A stretch of 64,000 nucleotides of DNA from Gamarada debralockiae (lineage: Eukaryota > Ascomycota > Leotiomycetes > Helotiales > Hyphodiscaceae): the NCBI GenBank assembly GCA_002803225.1, contig NXFV01000341.1, positions 27,744 to 91,743 of the forward strand, in the 5' to 3' direction. Each line of letters opens with the position of its first letter. Position 1 is the stretch's first letter. Of the stretch, positions 34,801 to 45,929 are shown piece by piece. The position numbers were made by a program, and so were the translations under genes. The notes below the pieces were generated by a model. The model worked only from the letters and a program-made list of their open reading frames with translations, made no database searches and was not told the DNA's origin.

Positions 34801-35229
34801 CTCGCTCTTTAGTGCCTCAAAGAATGATAAACCAGAATGACCAGTAATTTGACAGATGAATCTCCGCTAGAAAGTGTTAGTGGGGTCGCATAAGGCGCGT
34901 GTAGAGCCGGGTATTGCTCACTTGTTTGTAAAAGTCCATTCTAGAATCACGTCAGTAAGGCTCAGGCGCAAGGCGGAGAATAGTCTCTTACCGGTTAAGA
35001 TATGTCTCATATTCTACGAAGACCTCGCCCGTTTGAGGAATGACCCAAACCTAGACATTAAGTCAGCCCTTGCGCCGCGGCGCACGTAGCCCTCAAGCAT
35101 CCTTACCTCTGTTTCGTCATTCTCTATATCCGGTTTGGATAGGTATTGAACGGGTTTCCGCTTGAAGAGCACCTGGCAGGATTAGTTTATGATTGGTACT
35201 GGGGTTGGATTGTAGAGTGGACTTACCAT
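31807..35229 (-). CDS. itc1: Imitation-switch chromatin-remodelling subunit ITC1-like
   Basis: Seven exons (35229-35227, 35172-35107, 35050-34992, 34940-34922, 34866-34801, 34742-32977, 32929-31807) give 1033 aa. The first exon is only the ATG, with GTAAGT straight after it; the next begins VLFKRKPVQYLSKPD, the expected ITC1 start. A WAC-type N-terminus (about 20-130) is followed by disordered Gln/Pro-rich sequence. A DDT domain (about 405-462) contains WDTLNVFCEIFKLDSFTFDD, and a WHIM1 block (about 555-650) contains GGWQIIIVGLLHQLS. The C-terminal WHIM part has GKDRFWNRYYWFERNGMPYG. In yeast Itc1 partners the ISW2 ATPase to slide nucleosomes and repress genes. Domain order and size match fungal orthologues. 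Confidence 0.93.
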
Positions 35230-36874
35230 TTTGCCGGTTTGTGGCGGTCAAAAGAACTTTGAACGTGCCGGAGAACCTGGGTTTGAGTAGACTGTCAGAC
35301 TCGATATGCTCCTGAATAGGAGGAAGATGATGGTCTGCAGAGTCGCAGGATGATGTTGATGGAGGTTAATGGGGATATTGGATAGATAAGTAGGCAAGAA
35401 TGGGGTCAAAGGAAGTGCCTAGGGACAATGGCGGGCCCTCTGGGGCTTATGTCAACGTAGGAACTCACAGATATGGCTCCCGACGCGTCTAAGTACTTCG
35501 AGACGTGTTAGAGTAGTCGCATGGAGTCGTGGGTTTGATGGCGGGAATTTGTGGTTGATGAAGAATTGTTGTAAACGACGCGTTGTAGGTGCGAGAGAGA
35601 AGTTTGAAGGGAGGAGGAAATCTGGTGCAGAGGGTTTACTTTTAAGGTGCTTGCTTCTGCGCTAGTGCGGAGAGCAAGGATTAGGGTCGCGAGGCCGCCT
35701 TTCTCAAAAACGGCCCCTCCACACATGGTCCACCACAATTGCTTGCGAAAGGAATCGTTCATTCGATTTCAACCACTTTTTTGGACTTGATTTGAAGCTT
35801 GAAAAGAGCTCTATCGTTCAAGTACTCATTTGTATGTATTTTATCAAAATTGCTGTACTGGACGCCCAAAAACAATATCCCGAAATAAATGCGACTTTGA
35901 TAGCCGCATCTCAGAGAAACAGGCCTCGAAATCAACATCAGGGGTACTTATAAGTCCGCCTTATATTTATGTTTTCGAAGCTGAATTACTCTGGATGGTT
36001 TAATATCCGTCAGTATGTGAACATAAAATACATCCAATTTCATGTCCTTTGTCGTGGTGCTGAGGCAGCCTGTTGTTTGGTTGACGTCGATGGGTCTTGT
36101 CGATCTCCCTTCGAATTCAGGGGTCATTACTGAATCGAGAGAAATCTGTTGCTATTGCATAATGAAGATAAAATGCAGTCTGGTTGATCTGTTTGCCGTT
36201 GGGGAATGAATTGTCATGACACAGACTTACCACGGCACTTCAAGTCTCACTGTCTGGGATCCAAGGAAAAAAATGCCAACAAATAGACCAGGCGTAGGGC
36301 GGATTTGGCCGGATTTGGTTTAGACTTCCCGTATAAGCGATCACGTGTAAGGGACTTCCATCTACCTCCACCCCATTCAATTTTCTCGCGGAACCTGTCA
36401 GAGAGTGAGTTTTGAGTTTGCAACACTTTGAACCATTTTATCCCTCAACTCGACCCTCTCACCACTCCGGTGCAATTGGTACCCAATCTTACAGTTCTAT
36501 CGGCCTTCCGCGCTAAGTCAGGGGTAAATATTCCCGATGATTAAGCTCTTTACCACAGCCGCTGATCCGGCAGTGTTCGATGATTCACACTGAATTGCTG
36601 GACGGGCATCAACGGGTTCAACGTTGAGATCCACATAATCCAAAGTATTTGCCGGAGTCACAACAGCCCAACATTGAATTTTGACCCCAAAACCAAATTT
36701 GAGCGAAAACTTATCCCTGAAATTGTCTTTGTCGCACTTTTTTGTGCTTCCCCATGAAATTCTTCGGCGATGTTCAAAATCCGGGACTCACCGCGATGTC
36801 CAGAAACCGTAAAGTAGCATATTGAAAAGATTCAGAAGCGCATTTCGAGCGATCGAAGGTATTATTCTCCACAT
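35230..36874. other. Intergenic, upstream of ITC1 and downstream of ALG8
   Basis: About 1.6 kb with no supported gene; open frames are short and domain-free. The ITC1 5' UTR and promoter are expected at the low-coordinate end. Confidence 0.45.
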
Positions 36875-38528
36875 CTAACTTGTAAAATACACTACCAGGA
36901 ATCCGACCCAACTTCCAACCACCCCGACTGCCGAGTACGAGCTCGTGAACATCAGCGGCAAGAATTCGAGAGTCTTTCCAAATACCGCCTGGTGAATCAA
37001 TGAGCAGTACAGAATCAACGGTATGCTGACCGTGATATAGAGGAGGCTGAATCTGTCCAGCAAGAAAATCCTCGGCCTATTGGAAGCCGGTGCCAAGCGA
37101 TCGAAGGCCAAAAGGAATAGTACCAGCCAGAAAATAGTGTACACTGTCTTGATCGGAAATTCCGCGGCTGTGAAGAGTAAAGGAAAGAGTGAGACGTGGC
37201 CTGCTACGGCTAGAGGTCTGAATGCGCCGAGGTAGCGGCGGTCTTTGAGTGCGATCAGACTGAATGGTATGATCACCAGAAGAATTGCCTTTTCGTGGAC
37301 ATGCCAACCGAAGAGGAATGAGGCATATCCACAGAGTGTGACTGCACCAATGAAGGTGTCCCAAGTCGGATCGAAGAAGAGCTTGATGAGTGGGATGATT
37401 TGAAAGAAGAGGGTCAAAATGAATGTAGTCCTTGCGGTAATCTCGGGTAAGACAGCGAAGGACGTATCACCAACAAGGCCTCGAGTTACACTGTTGACAG
37501 CATCTTGGTTGACGGCCAGACCGAGTTGAGGAGCAACTGCGAATTTGTTAGCCTTGCACTATCAGTGACTTGGAGGCGGCATACCATAGATCAAGATTCG
37601 ATCCGTGAAGGAGTATATTGCCCAAACGTTCGGAGCCCAGTAAGCATGGCATAGTCCTCTAGAGAAGGGGAATAGCCGGCTCAGTAATTGTGGTATCTGG
37701 CCCCAATATGCGAACGGTCCAAATGCGGCTCCAAACACAGTAATGATGCCCGTTCCTAGCTTCAACGCATTTCCAAATTTTATATGGAAAATTGACTTTG
37801 ATCCAAGACAATATGCCCGTAACAAATAAACGAAGTATGCTGGTGCAAGATATAGGTAGATGTGCTTGAGGCAGAGGAGTCCCGCGAAAAGGAGGCCGCT
37901 CAAGAGCGTTGTTGACTTCTTCCTTGCTAATACTAAAGACAATATCAAAATCCCATACAGAAATCCATTATATTGAAAGTGTATATGGTCGATGATGAGC
38001 AGGCCTGGTGATAGAAGAATCGAGAGTGCTGCAGCTTGCGAAGGTCGTTTGATGGCTGGTGTGGCAGATTGGACGAAGCTGCAAATGGTCAGATCAAAGT
38101 CCCATGAAAATGTTGGCGCAGACCTACAGATGGAGCGCATATACCAGGACAAGTTCCGTGATAATAACCGTTGCGCGTTGGAAATAGACCGTTTGCCAAC
38201 TCTCATATTCCAAATTATAAACCCTCAACATCCCTGGATCGACCACCTTCGCGAATTGAGAGAGTATCCATTCGAAGACTGCAAAAAAAGGAGGATAATC
38301 GAGAGTCCATTCTGAAGTCTTCTCATAATACCATTCTTGTACCGGCAGGCTGTTGGTGATGGCCAACCAATTCCTATGGACTTCAAAGTCTGTGGATTTG
38401 CTATTCTGGCGTTAGCTCTCTGCGCCCAATTGAAAGGATCGAGAAACTCACTATGCAGGGAATAATAGCACTTTGAAAGCAGTAGCTACAACCGCACATT
38501 GTGCTATCGAAGGATACAAGTCTGCCAT
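36875..38528 (-). CDS. alg8: ALG8 dolichyl-P-Glc alpha-1,3-glucosyltransferase
   Basis: Four exons (38528-38452, 38400-38128, 38078-37585, 37536-36875) give 501 aa. The ALG6/ALG8 hallmark follows the first membrane helix: [18 protein letters not shown] (about 28-45) and then [20 protein letters not shown]. The [13 protein letters not shown] and [12 protein letters not shown] blocks are also diagnostic. About ten further hydrophobic helices follow. I choose ALG8 over ALG6 because of the [15 protein letters not shown] type loop and the short length. The enzyme adds the second glucose to the lipid-linked oligosaccharide in the ER lumen, using dolichyl-phosphate glucose, before transfer to protein. 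The start ATG at 38528 faces a small plus-strand gene 171 bases away. Confidence 0.94.
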
Positions 38529-38698
38529 CGAGACATTTCCAGCTGGGCTGTGTTGTTGCTCCCGCTTGTGATGTTTGACGGCGTCCTCCAAAATGAAGCA
38601 AGCCGCCGGCGAATCCTTCCTCCGACGCGCTAAAGACAGGGGTTAGCGTCACAGCTTCATTGGACGACACGTTATTCAATCTCCAAACAAAAACGGCA

Positions 38699-38899
38699 AT
38701 GGATGCTGCCTTTGTCCCTTCAGAAGTCGTAGTCAAACATTTTGTCCATCATAAATTCACCTTAGAACTCGGCCCTTCAGTTATTGTCCTAGGAAAGCCA
38801 ATTCGCAACATTTTTATCGGTGTTATTGTGATATATTTCCTGAAGGATCTTGTCCGAGGTTCACTGCAAGCTGTCCTCAAGAACCGGGGCACTAAATAG
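38699..38899 (+). CDS. Small single-pass membrane protein, unknown
   Basis: A 66-codon frame starts at ATG 38699 (MDAAFVPSEVVVKHFVHHKF) and ends at TAG 38897. It has one hydrophobic helix (IRNIFIGVIVIYFL, about 40-53) and a basic tail. It lies divergently 171 bases from the ALG8 start and about 100 bases ahead of the lectin gene. Composition looks real and no intron is needed, but I do not recognise the family, so it remains a candidate. Confidence 0.45.
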   Translation: MDAAFVPSEVVVKHFVHHKFTLELGPSVIVLGKPIRNIFIGVIVIYFLKDLVRGSLQAVLKNRGTK

Positions 38900-39003
38900 T
38901 TCTGCCAGAGTGTCCTGCACCACAAATTTTATGATAAGGGAGAGAAATTCGGGATTAAGACTCTGGTAGCCAGATTGAAGCTTCCTGAAGCTCTTTCGCG
39001 ACA

Positions 39004-40419
39004 ATGTTGTTCTCCAGCGCACCGTTATCGTCCCTTGCTTCAGCAGCCTTATTTGCTTGCGCGCAAGCTTCATATCTCAACAACGATCTGAGTTTTGGGC
39101 ACAATGAGAAGTAAGTACAGTGCGCGAGTTCATAAGATATTCATATGCTAACTTGCAAAGGATATCGCCCAATCTAAGAGCAGTTCCCAATTTCCATCTG
39201 CTGGGAAAACCAGATCCTCCAGAGATCCTATCAAACAAATTAGTCCTCACACCAATATCGCCTGGCAATCAACGAGGAGCAGTATGGGCAGAGAAACCTC
39301 TATTACATTCTTGGTGGACGGCAGATATCGACTTTAGAGCTACAGGTCCTGAGAGGGGAGGTGGGAACATGCAAATATGGTATGCGAAGGACGGGCAAAA
39401 CCAGATTGGCACGGCCAGCATATACACAGTTGGGAAGTTTGATGGCCTTGTTCTGGTTATTGATCAATATGCGGGATCTGTATGTTCTCAACTCGGTTGT
39501 TTTGCTTTGCTTCAGCTAATTGTACGTCCAGGGCGGATTCGTCAGAGGATTCCTCAACGACGGCAGCGTTGAATACAAATCACACCACAGCGTCGACAGC
39601 CTGGCCTTTGGTCACTGCGAATACTCCTACCGCAACCTTGGGCGACCCTCCCGAATTGCAGTCCGCCAGTCTGCAGAAGATTTCCGTGTGGACGTAGATG
39701 GAAAGCTATGCTTCGACTCAAAAAAGATTAAGCTTCCCCTGGGCTACTCCTTCGGAATCAGTGCAGCCTCAGCAGAGAATCCCGACTCTTTCGAAGTCTT
39801 CAAGTTCGTCACGACGACTGAATCTCACACACCAGACGTCCAAGACCCTAACGCTGCGAACCAGCAACAATTCGGTGGTGCGGGACAAGCACAGACCCAG
39901 AACCAACAGAACACCAACAAAGACCCAGGCGCAATCCCCTCATTCAGTGACCCTCCTGAAGTTCCAGCAGAGCAGATCAAATCTTCAGACGCACAATTCG
40001 CGGACCTACATAACAGATTGCAAGCAATGATGAAGCACATCAGCGCTCTGAACCGAGACATAAACCACTACCAAGTGAACGCAAAATCAGAGAACGACAA
40101 ACTTGTTGCACAGATCTCAAGACTCGAAGCGTCTATCTCGAAACTGGATGGGCTGGCGAGTATGGAGAGGAAGATAGATGAGATTAAAGGCGATGTGAGA
40201 CAGACGAAGAGCGATTTGCATAATTCGTTGGATAAGCATGTCACGAGTTTGAAGAGCGCGGTTAGGGATACGCATCACAGTATGATTGGGAGTTTGGCAG
40301 CAAATGCGCCAAGTGTTGCTCTGTATGTGTTTGTGGTGCTCGGGAGTCAGGCGTTGTTGGTTGTGGCGTACGTGCTTTACAAGAGAAGAAAGGCGAATGG
40401 GCCGAAGAAATATCTGTGA
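39004..40419 (+). CDS. L-type lectin cargo receptor (Emp47/ERGIC-53-like)
   Basis: Exons 39004-39110, 39161-39479 and 39532-40419 give 437 aa. A signal peptide (about 1-22, SSLASAALFACAQA) leads into a leguminous-type lectin domain (about 30-255) with LLHSWWTADIDFRATGPERG and GGFVRGFLNDGS. A Gln/Asn-rich linker and a long coiled coil (about 285-385) follow, then one membrane helix (SVALYVFVVLGSQALLVVAY). The C-terminus ends KKYL, a dilysine KKXX signal for ER retrieval. These receptors pick up glycoprotein cargo in the ER and carry it to the Golgi in COPII vesicles. The gene sits close to ALG8, whose product builds the glycans such lectins meet, though chance linkage is likely. Length matches Emp46/47 proteins. 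Confidence 0.93.
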
Positions 40420-40652
40420 GGGGGAAGAAAGGGGTAAGTTGAAAGAGCTGAGGACTGTATTATAGCGTGGGTTGGGATGTGACACGAAGCATACGTGAGT
40501 GATTGATACAATAAATGAGATCAAACCCTTCCGAGAGTATATGTTCAGTCCTTCTGTCTTATAACTTTCCCATGTCTTCCATGACCGATGTACTGCATTC
40601 CTGACTCCATCCCAAATGAAAATGACCAGGGAATCTCTTGGCCTCAGCTCCA

Positions 40653-41801
40653 TTACGCCAAGCCAACCAGCCTCCCAAAAGTGCGGCCACTAACACCACC
40701 CAAAAACTCTCCCACCCATGCAAGGAACTGTACTTGCACAGTAAATATATACAGCGAAGAGAAAGCAACGCCCAAAACAACCCGCTTAAATGCATCGATA
40801 GATCAAACCCGCTGCCTGAAGCACAGCTGCAATCGCTGAAGTCTGGTGAAGAACTGCCAGATCCGTATGAACGTTATATCGTGGACGGCATATAGCGTTA
40901 GGAATCTCGTAGGCCCGCGACATCGTGAAATGTAGCTGCAGTCAGAGTTCTCGGATTGGGTTCGCGAATCTGGGTAAGACCAATTCAGCATTGGTTCTAG
41001 CTACAGAAGGAACAGGTCTAAGAAACAAAATTTGGAGCGCCTGTGCCGCCACTGTTGATAGAGTCGTGACACCCGCAAAGCCAGGGAAGGCTAGGGATTC
41101 TTGTAACTGGATCAAGACCGTTGTGGAAGAGCAGCGGTGAGCCACATCAGTCTGATTTTCGTCAGCCGCTGGCAAGCACAGTTGACGTATTGTATGCTTA
41201 CCCTTTCCTCCCTCCGTCAGTCATATTTGCAGGCGTGCCATATTTCACGTAGATGTAGAAAAACAAGGCCCAGAAGCCAAGAGAGCTAATATCACACAAT
41301 ATATTAGCAAATGCAGTCTCATCAGAACTTCATCCAGACAGAGATAACGCCTGAACGCACACAAACCATAGGATCTGTATCGAAGAACCAATTGGCGTGT
41401 TGGTATTTCCAAACAACAAGCTGCCCCACAAGAAGCTCATCACAGCGCTCCACAGGATGAGAGTTGAGGATAAAGGGTCGCCTCCTTCTCGTCCCCGTGC
41501 ACTCTGTACGATTCTCCACCATATCGAGTTCAGCACTCTGCGGAAACGTGATCGGTATTTTGGATTGCCAGTGGTCGAGGCTAGTGGCAGGCCATCCCTC
41601 CGTCTTCTCCCTCTCTTGCCTTATGCGTGTCCACAGCAAGCCCAGTAGTTGCTGTGGCCACCACGGGTATAGGGAGTCGTTTCTTGTTTGGTCGATATTC
41701 TGCAGTGCAGATGCCATTGAAAGATTGGGTGGATTGATGGCAGCTTCCTCAAGGTCTGGAGTAACTGCTGCTGGTCTTTGTCTCCCCGAGGCTGTAGCCA
41801 T
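40653..41801 (-). CDS. Putative multi-pass membrane protein, structure uncertain
   Basis: Exon 1 (41801-41620, MATASGRQRPAAVTPDLEEA) joins exon 2 (41537-41340) through an intron with a GC donor (AAG|GCAAGA). Exon 2 reads SIWWRIVQSARGREGG and then TLILWSAVMSFLWGSLLFGN and ILWFVCVQALSL. Exon 3 starts at 41285 with LGFWALFFYIYVKYG and TPANMTDGGRKG, two or three likely membrane helices in all. Downstream pieces (ESLAFPGFAGVTTLSTVAAQ; TDLAVLHQTSAIAAVLQAA; a possible end at 40653) look coding but I cannot join exon 3 to them without a frame conflict. Either the gene is damaged or one splice site is wrong. Similar integral membrane proteins of unknown function are common in ascomycetes. Confidence 0.4.
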
Positions 41802-42289
41802 GCCACCGGTTTGACAGCAAGAGACGGGACGAAAGTTGCGTTATTATGTGGGGTTAATAATGAGGCTGCGAATATCTTCCCGACTCGACGGCAGCGTGGT
41901 ATCGAACGATAGTTCGCAGCACTTGTAACAGTCGACTGGGCTTTCAAAATTGTGGACGAAATCCCTAAGATAGCCTTAAGGTTTGCACGCCGGTACAATT
42001 AGCATCTTCCTAAGAAGGCCTGATTGATTGGAGATACGACATGCAAACTGCTGCTTGAAAGGCACTAAGGTTGAAGGAAGATGAGCTATAACTCACTGGC
42101 TAAGAAATATTCCAATTCGAAACAAATCCTGTCAATACAAATCAATTCCCGAAGAACTGGCATACACTGGTAAGCACAAGTCGATTGATCGTAACAAATC
42201 GCTCGACGAGCGACGAGCGTAAATGATAGTGGCAGGGTAGGGCCGGTCGAACTGACTTCCTCCCAAACTACAACAAACTGTCAGAACTC

Positions 42290-42550
42290 TAACAACAAGA
42301 AGCTAAACCCCCACTCCACAACAAGAAACCTGTCCTTACTCCCCAACACGAAACCTACCACTACTCACAAACAAGAAACTTTGAGAGCTTCCCCAATAAG
42401 AATCCTGTCACTACTCCCCAGTAAGAAACCTGTCGTCTTGCCTCCGGCATCCCCCAGGAAGAAACTTTCAGACCTGTAACAATAAGGAACCTGTCACTAC
42501 TCACAAACAAGAAACTTTGAGAGCTTCCCCAATAAGGAACTTGTCGTTTC
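42290..42550. repeat. Imperfect minisatellite of AAGAAACCTGTCACTACTCC type
   Basis: Short units of roughly 24-30 bases containing AAGAAACYTG or AAGAAACTTT alternate with CACTACTC and CCCCA. A 40-base block starting CTACTCACAAACAAG at 42361 is repeated exactly at 42497, giving a higher-order spacing of 136 bases. Confidence 0.65.
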
Positions 42551-42923
42551 TACTACAAAAACAGAACAACCTAACTCGCACACTCCCGTGAAAGCCTCCA
42601 CTCGGGGCGCAAAACAAATCCTCCATTTAAAATTCACCTACTCTGTTGCTCTGGTGCTAACCATCCGCATCCGCTCACCATCTTCTACCCAAACATCACA
42701 TGACAAACCCACTCCAAAAAACAGGCCCTTCACCACCGGAATCCCTCCCGTTCTTATCTTGAAGGAGTGACTCACAGAACGAATCTCATTCGCTGGGGTA
42801 AAAAAACACAAGTAACCCCAAAAGGGTTAGGGCTGCCCGCACACCTGAGGGTGGCGGTGTCGACACGCCTGGATAAAAAAACGTGACCACCCAGAAGCGA
42901 AAAGAGTTGACTACTCAGGAAGT

Positions 42924-42952
42924 GGTTCCATTGGAATGGTACCAATGGAACC
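42924..42952. repeat. Perfect 11-bp inverted repeat (hairpin)
   Basis: GGTTCCATTGG and its complement CCAATGGAACC flank a 7-base loop. A further half-copy (GGTTCCATTG) lies near 43013. No coding context; role unknown. Confidence 0.6.
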
Positions 42953-43723
42953 GTACTTTGGTTTGGGTGAAGGGACCACCAAAAGGTAAGTAGCAAGTTA
43001 AGGGCAAGTTATGGTTCCATTGTTATTACGTCCTTGAAATTGTCGATCGCACTAACTGATAGTAAGTCCAAGAGATAGATCAAACTCTTGAATAAAAGCA
43101 GAACAATCCAGAGATAGATATGAATAAACCAGAACTTAGAACTTTAAGGAGAGAGAGGGCTGAGCTGCCAGCAGCGAGCTGGTCGTCGCCTCGCGGGGTC
43201 GACATTTGGGCATTTTGTTGACATAGCAACGTAGACAAAGACCTTCAAACAGAACGGGGCCCAATCACCTGGAAAAGAATAATTGGGAGGCTGGGAGACC
43301 CTTATGTAGCCTGAAATTTCACCAACCGTCTTAAAGGTTCGCCGTATCAAGAAAAGGCTTCGAGCCTTGCTGCTTCAGATCTCTACGACGCAGACTCATT
43401 GAAATGCTTTCTCATGGCAGCGAATGATGAAAAAAGAGTTAAGATAATCAACCGCCACTCTTACCCCTTTAGAAATCATGTTACAGGAGATGGAAGCTGT
43501 AACTAAGAAAAGATCGAGGCTCTTCTGAAGCTCTCACGTGCCTCAGCCTCGAGCACGTTGGTTCTCCTGCCAACGACCTGCGACGCGCTCGTTGTTATTA
43601 CTTTGTTCCCAGCGCGTCTGATACAACCCTCTCTGCCTGTTTTGAGCAAGAGAAGTCGATCTATCATCAGATCAGAAAATAGCTACTGAGTTTTTGACTT
43701 GCATCTCCAGACAAATCATAAGA

Positions 43724-44290
43724 ATGGCCAATTACTTCATTCAGCGACTGGGAAACTACCCAGATCTTATCTTTATCCCCGCCTACATATCATCATTTCT
43801 CTCTGCTCAATATGCCCTGTCTAAGCATCCCATGGTACAGCTCTGACCAGCCTCCCTATTTTCAAAAGCCTCGTGTTAATGTACCTCACAGATTGCCGCT
43901 CAATTTTTCACCTCCATAACATACCTCTTCAGACACTGCAACAAAAGTCGCCCAACAAACACACTCGAACTATGGCAAATTCCCGACTCGGCAATGGTTC
44001 CCATCTGTCTCGTATTTGCTGCATCCATATCATCGATCGTGCAACACATTCAGGTTGACAGGATCTACTCCTTTTTGATGCTCGTTGCGTTATCTGGGAC
44101 CATGGGTCTTGGTTGGACATTGGATCTAACGGCGGACTTGGTGGTATTTGGGCTGTTACCGTTATTTGTGGTTTCTGCGCTGCTGGTGACCAGACTGGCG
44201 AAGAATATAGGAGGCACAAGAAAGGATCAAAAGGAAGCGCAGGAATCTTTGACTGAGAAGGCTAGCGCTAAGGTGTATGATAAAGGATAA
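43724..44290 (+). CDS. Small multi-pass membrane protein, unknown
   Basis: Exons 43724-43834 and 43892-44290 give 169 aa. The intron joins HPM to IAAQFFTS in phase 0 with a CTCACAG acceptor. Four hydrophobic segments are visible: LIFIPAYISSFLSAQYAL, VPICLVFAASISSIV, FLMLVALSGTMGLGW and LVVFGLLPLFVVSALLV. A charged Lys/Glu-rich tail follows. No family signature recognised. It lies tail-to-tail with the VOC gene. Confidence 0.7.
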
Positions 44291-44574
44291 TGAACTCGAA
44301 GGCGTTTAGGACAAGGAAGGATTAGTCAAGGCTCAGGGGGCTGGTTACGGGTTGGAAGAGGCAATAGGCGCCCGTGGTGTGCATCAAGAATAAGTAAGAT
44401 GTGAGCTTCAAAATTACAGTGACATGAAAGTACCATGACTATCCCTTTCTCACTCTCTCGTTGGAAATCTCGACTTCATCCATCTTGCCCTCAATACATT
44501 CACAACTACAACCTGTCGACCTCCAAATTTGGGCTTGTTCGTTCATGACTTTCATTCAATCCAAGTCAACATTC

Positions 44575-45178
44575 TCAGAGGCTGAACTCAAGCCTATTCC
44601 CAGCATAGTCCCTAGCAAAGAATCTCTTCGGATATTCAACTCCTTTCGCACCTATTTCACGGCCACATCAGCACTCGTCTCTTCATTTGGCCAGCGTATT
44701 CTTCGTTCCCCCAAATTCATCATCAAGATTTCTTCATTCCACTGTCGAAACCTGAAGCCTTCTAAGATCGAAAAATAAACATACCACTATCTTCCTCCCC
44801 CGGCTTATCCGCCTCCTTCGGAGAGCTCTCGTCCCTCCTTTCAAAATGCTCCCAAATCCTCTTCCTCAACTGCAACAACGCCTCAGGCGATTCAACCTTA
44901 AAACACGGATGCCGTGACGACTTCAACTCATTCTCTCCGAACGCGATATGAACTTGTTGGCCATGGGGCGTGATATCGAACCTTTACACGTGAGGTTTTG
45001 TCCGGAAAATATGAATGAAGAACTTTGGGGGGCGGGGGGTATACCAAGCCAGCGTCTCTTTCTGCAACACTGGAACTGGAACTTGGTGGAAGCCGAGTGT
45101 GGTGCCGTAGAAGGCGGCGGCTTGGTCGAGTGTTCCCGGCGGGACGAGGAGGTTTACGTGCGCTATGCCTGTGATCAT
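44575..45178 (-). CDS. VOC-family (glyoxalase/bleomycin-resistance-like) protein
   Basis: Three exons (45178-45045, 44981-44785, 44651-44575) give 135 aa. It begins MITGIAHVNLLVPPGTLDQA and continues FYGTTLGFHQVPVPVLQKET into WFDITPHGQQVHIAFGENE once the 62-nt intron is removed. Without that intron an in-frame TAA would appear. After the second intron it ends YPKRFFARDYAGNRLEF, the typical second half of a vicinal-oxygen-chelate fold. His7, the HIAFG His and the final Glu are likely metal ligands. Substrate is unknown; relatives include lactoylglutathione lyases and dioxygenases. Confidence 0.9.
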
Positions 45179-45530
45179 TTTGCCTTCTATGTGGTATTGT
45201 GGTATAATGAATGGAGATTAGGAGAAGAATAGAAAGGTTATTCTGTTGAGGGGTATCAATGGGGAGGTGGGGTGAATGTGGGGATGAGGGGTTACAATGC
45301 CGTCAGCCGCCGATGTCGCGATCCAGCTCGGATGAATCCTCAGCCTTCTGAAAAGCACGTGAAGAGTTGGGAATTTGATCCATTCGTATTGTTTGAGTGT
45401 TCCCATTAACAAAATTATGATTAGAGATATTAGGTATCCATCCAGATGTTGTTGAGGTCAAACCGTGAAGCGCAATGAACGATGTATTGTCGACGTCATT
45501 CTCCGGACTTCTCGCGTCCAGCCCCTTTCC

Positions 45531-45929
45531 TCAGCTCAGGGAGACAATCACAATCCAACTCCCCGCCGTACCTCCCAAAACATCAGCGACTTTAACCCCA
45601 TTCCCGTCCTCCGTCTGATAAATCACACCACAGTCCCAGCATCCGAATCACTCCCCACTCTCGGCATCGCACCATCAATAGCCGCGTCGACGCTTAAATC
45701 CTGACCATTCTGGATCAAGGAGTGCCTTCTCATCTAACGCATAGGGCATGATGCCAATATAAGTATCGTAGGTGATCGTCCAGTTGACGGTTGGGGCTGG
45801 ATATGGTATGCGTAAAGCATGTGCAGAAAGGGGTGGGGGCTTGGAGAGGCGAGGGACTGGGGCAAGGGGTAGACGAGGAAGAGGGACATGTTGTAGGAGG
45901 ACGGTGGTTGGCGGGATCGACGTTGCCAA
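45531..45929 (-). pseudogene. Decayed coding stretch, unknown protein
   Basis: A minus-strand frame reads PAPTVNWTITYDTYIGIMPY, then ALDEKALLDPEWSGFKRRRG and Y, a TGA, WCDAESGE, a second TGA, and FGCWDCGVIYQTEDGNG and KVADVLGGTAGSWIVIVSL to a final stop at 45531. Both internal stops sit where Arg (CGA) or Trp would fit. No ATG is obvious; the frame enters from a Pro/Ser-rich upstream part. I do not recognise the protein. Confidence 0.35.

Larger units (their letters stand above)
41802..43723. other. Intergenic with minisatellite and hairpin, no gene
   Basis: About 1.9 kb without a supported gene; the minisatellite and hairpin are listed separately. The stretch 43140-43350 has GC-rich patches but only domain-free short frames. 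Confidence 0.4.

Noticed and set aside
44984..45178. VOC gene read as a 64-aa truncated protein
   Set aside because: The stop lies in a GTATAC...AAAG intron; splicing restores the family motif WFDITPHGQQVHIAFG.
44948..45232. 94-codon plus-strand frame
   Set aside because: Antisense shadow of the VOC-family gene.
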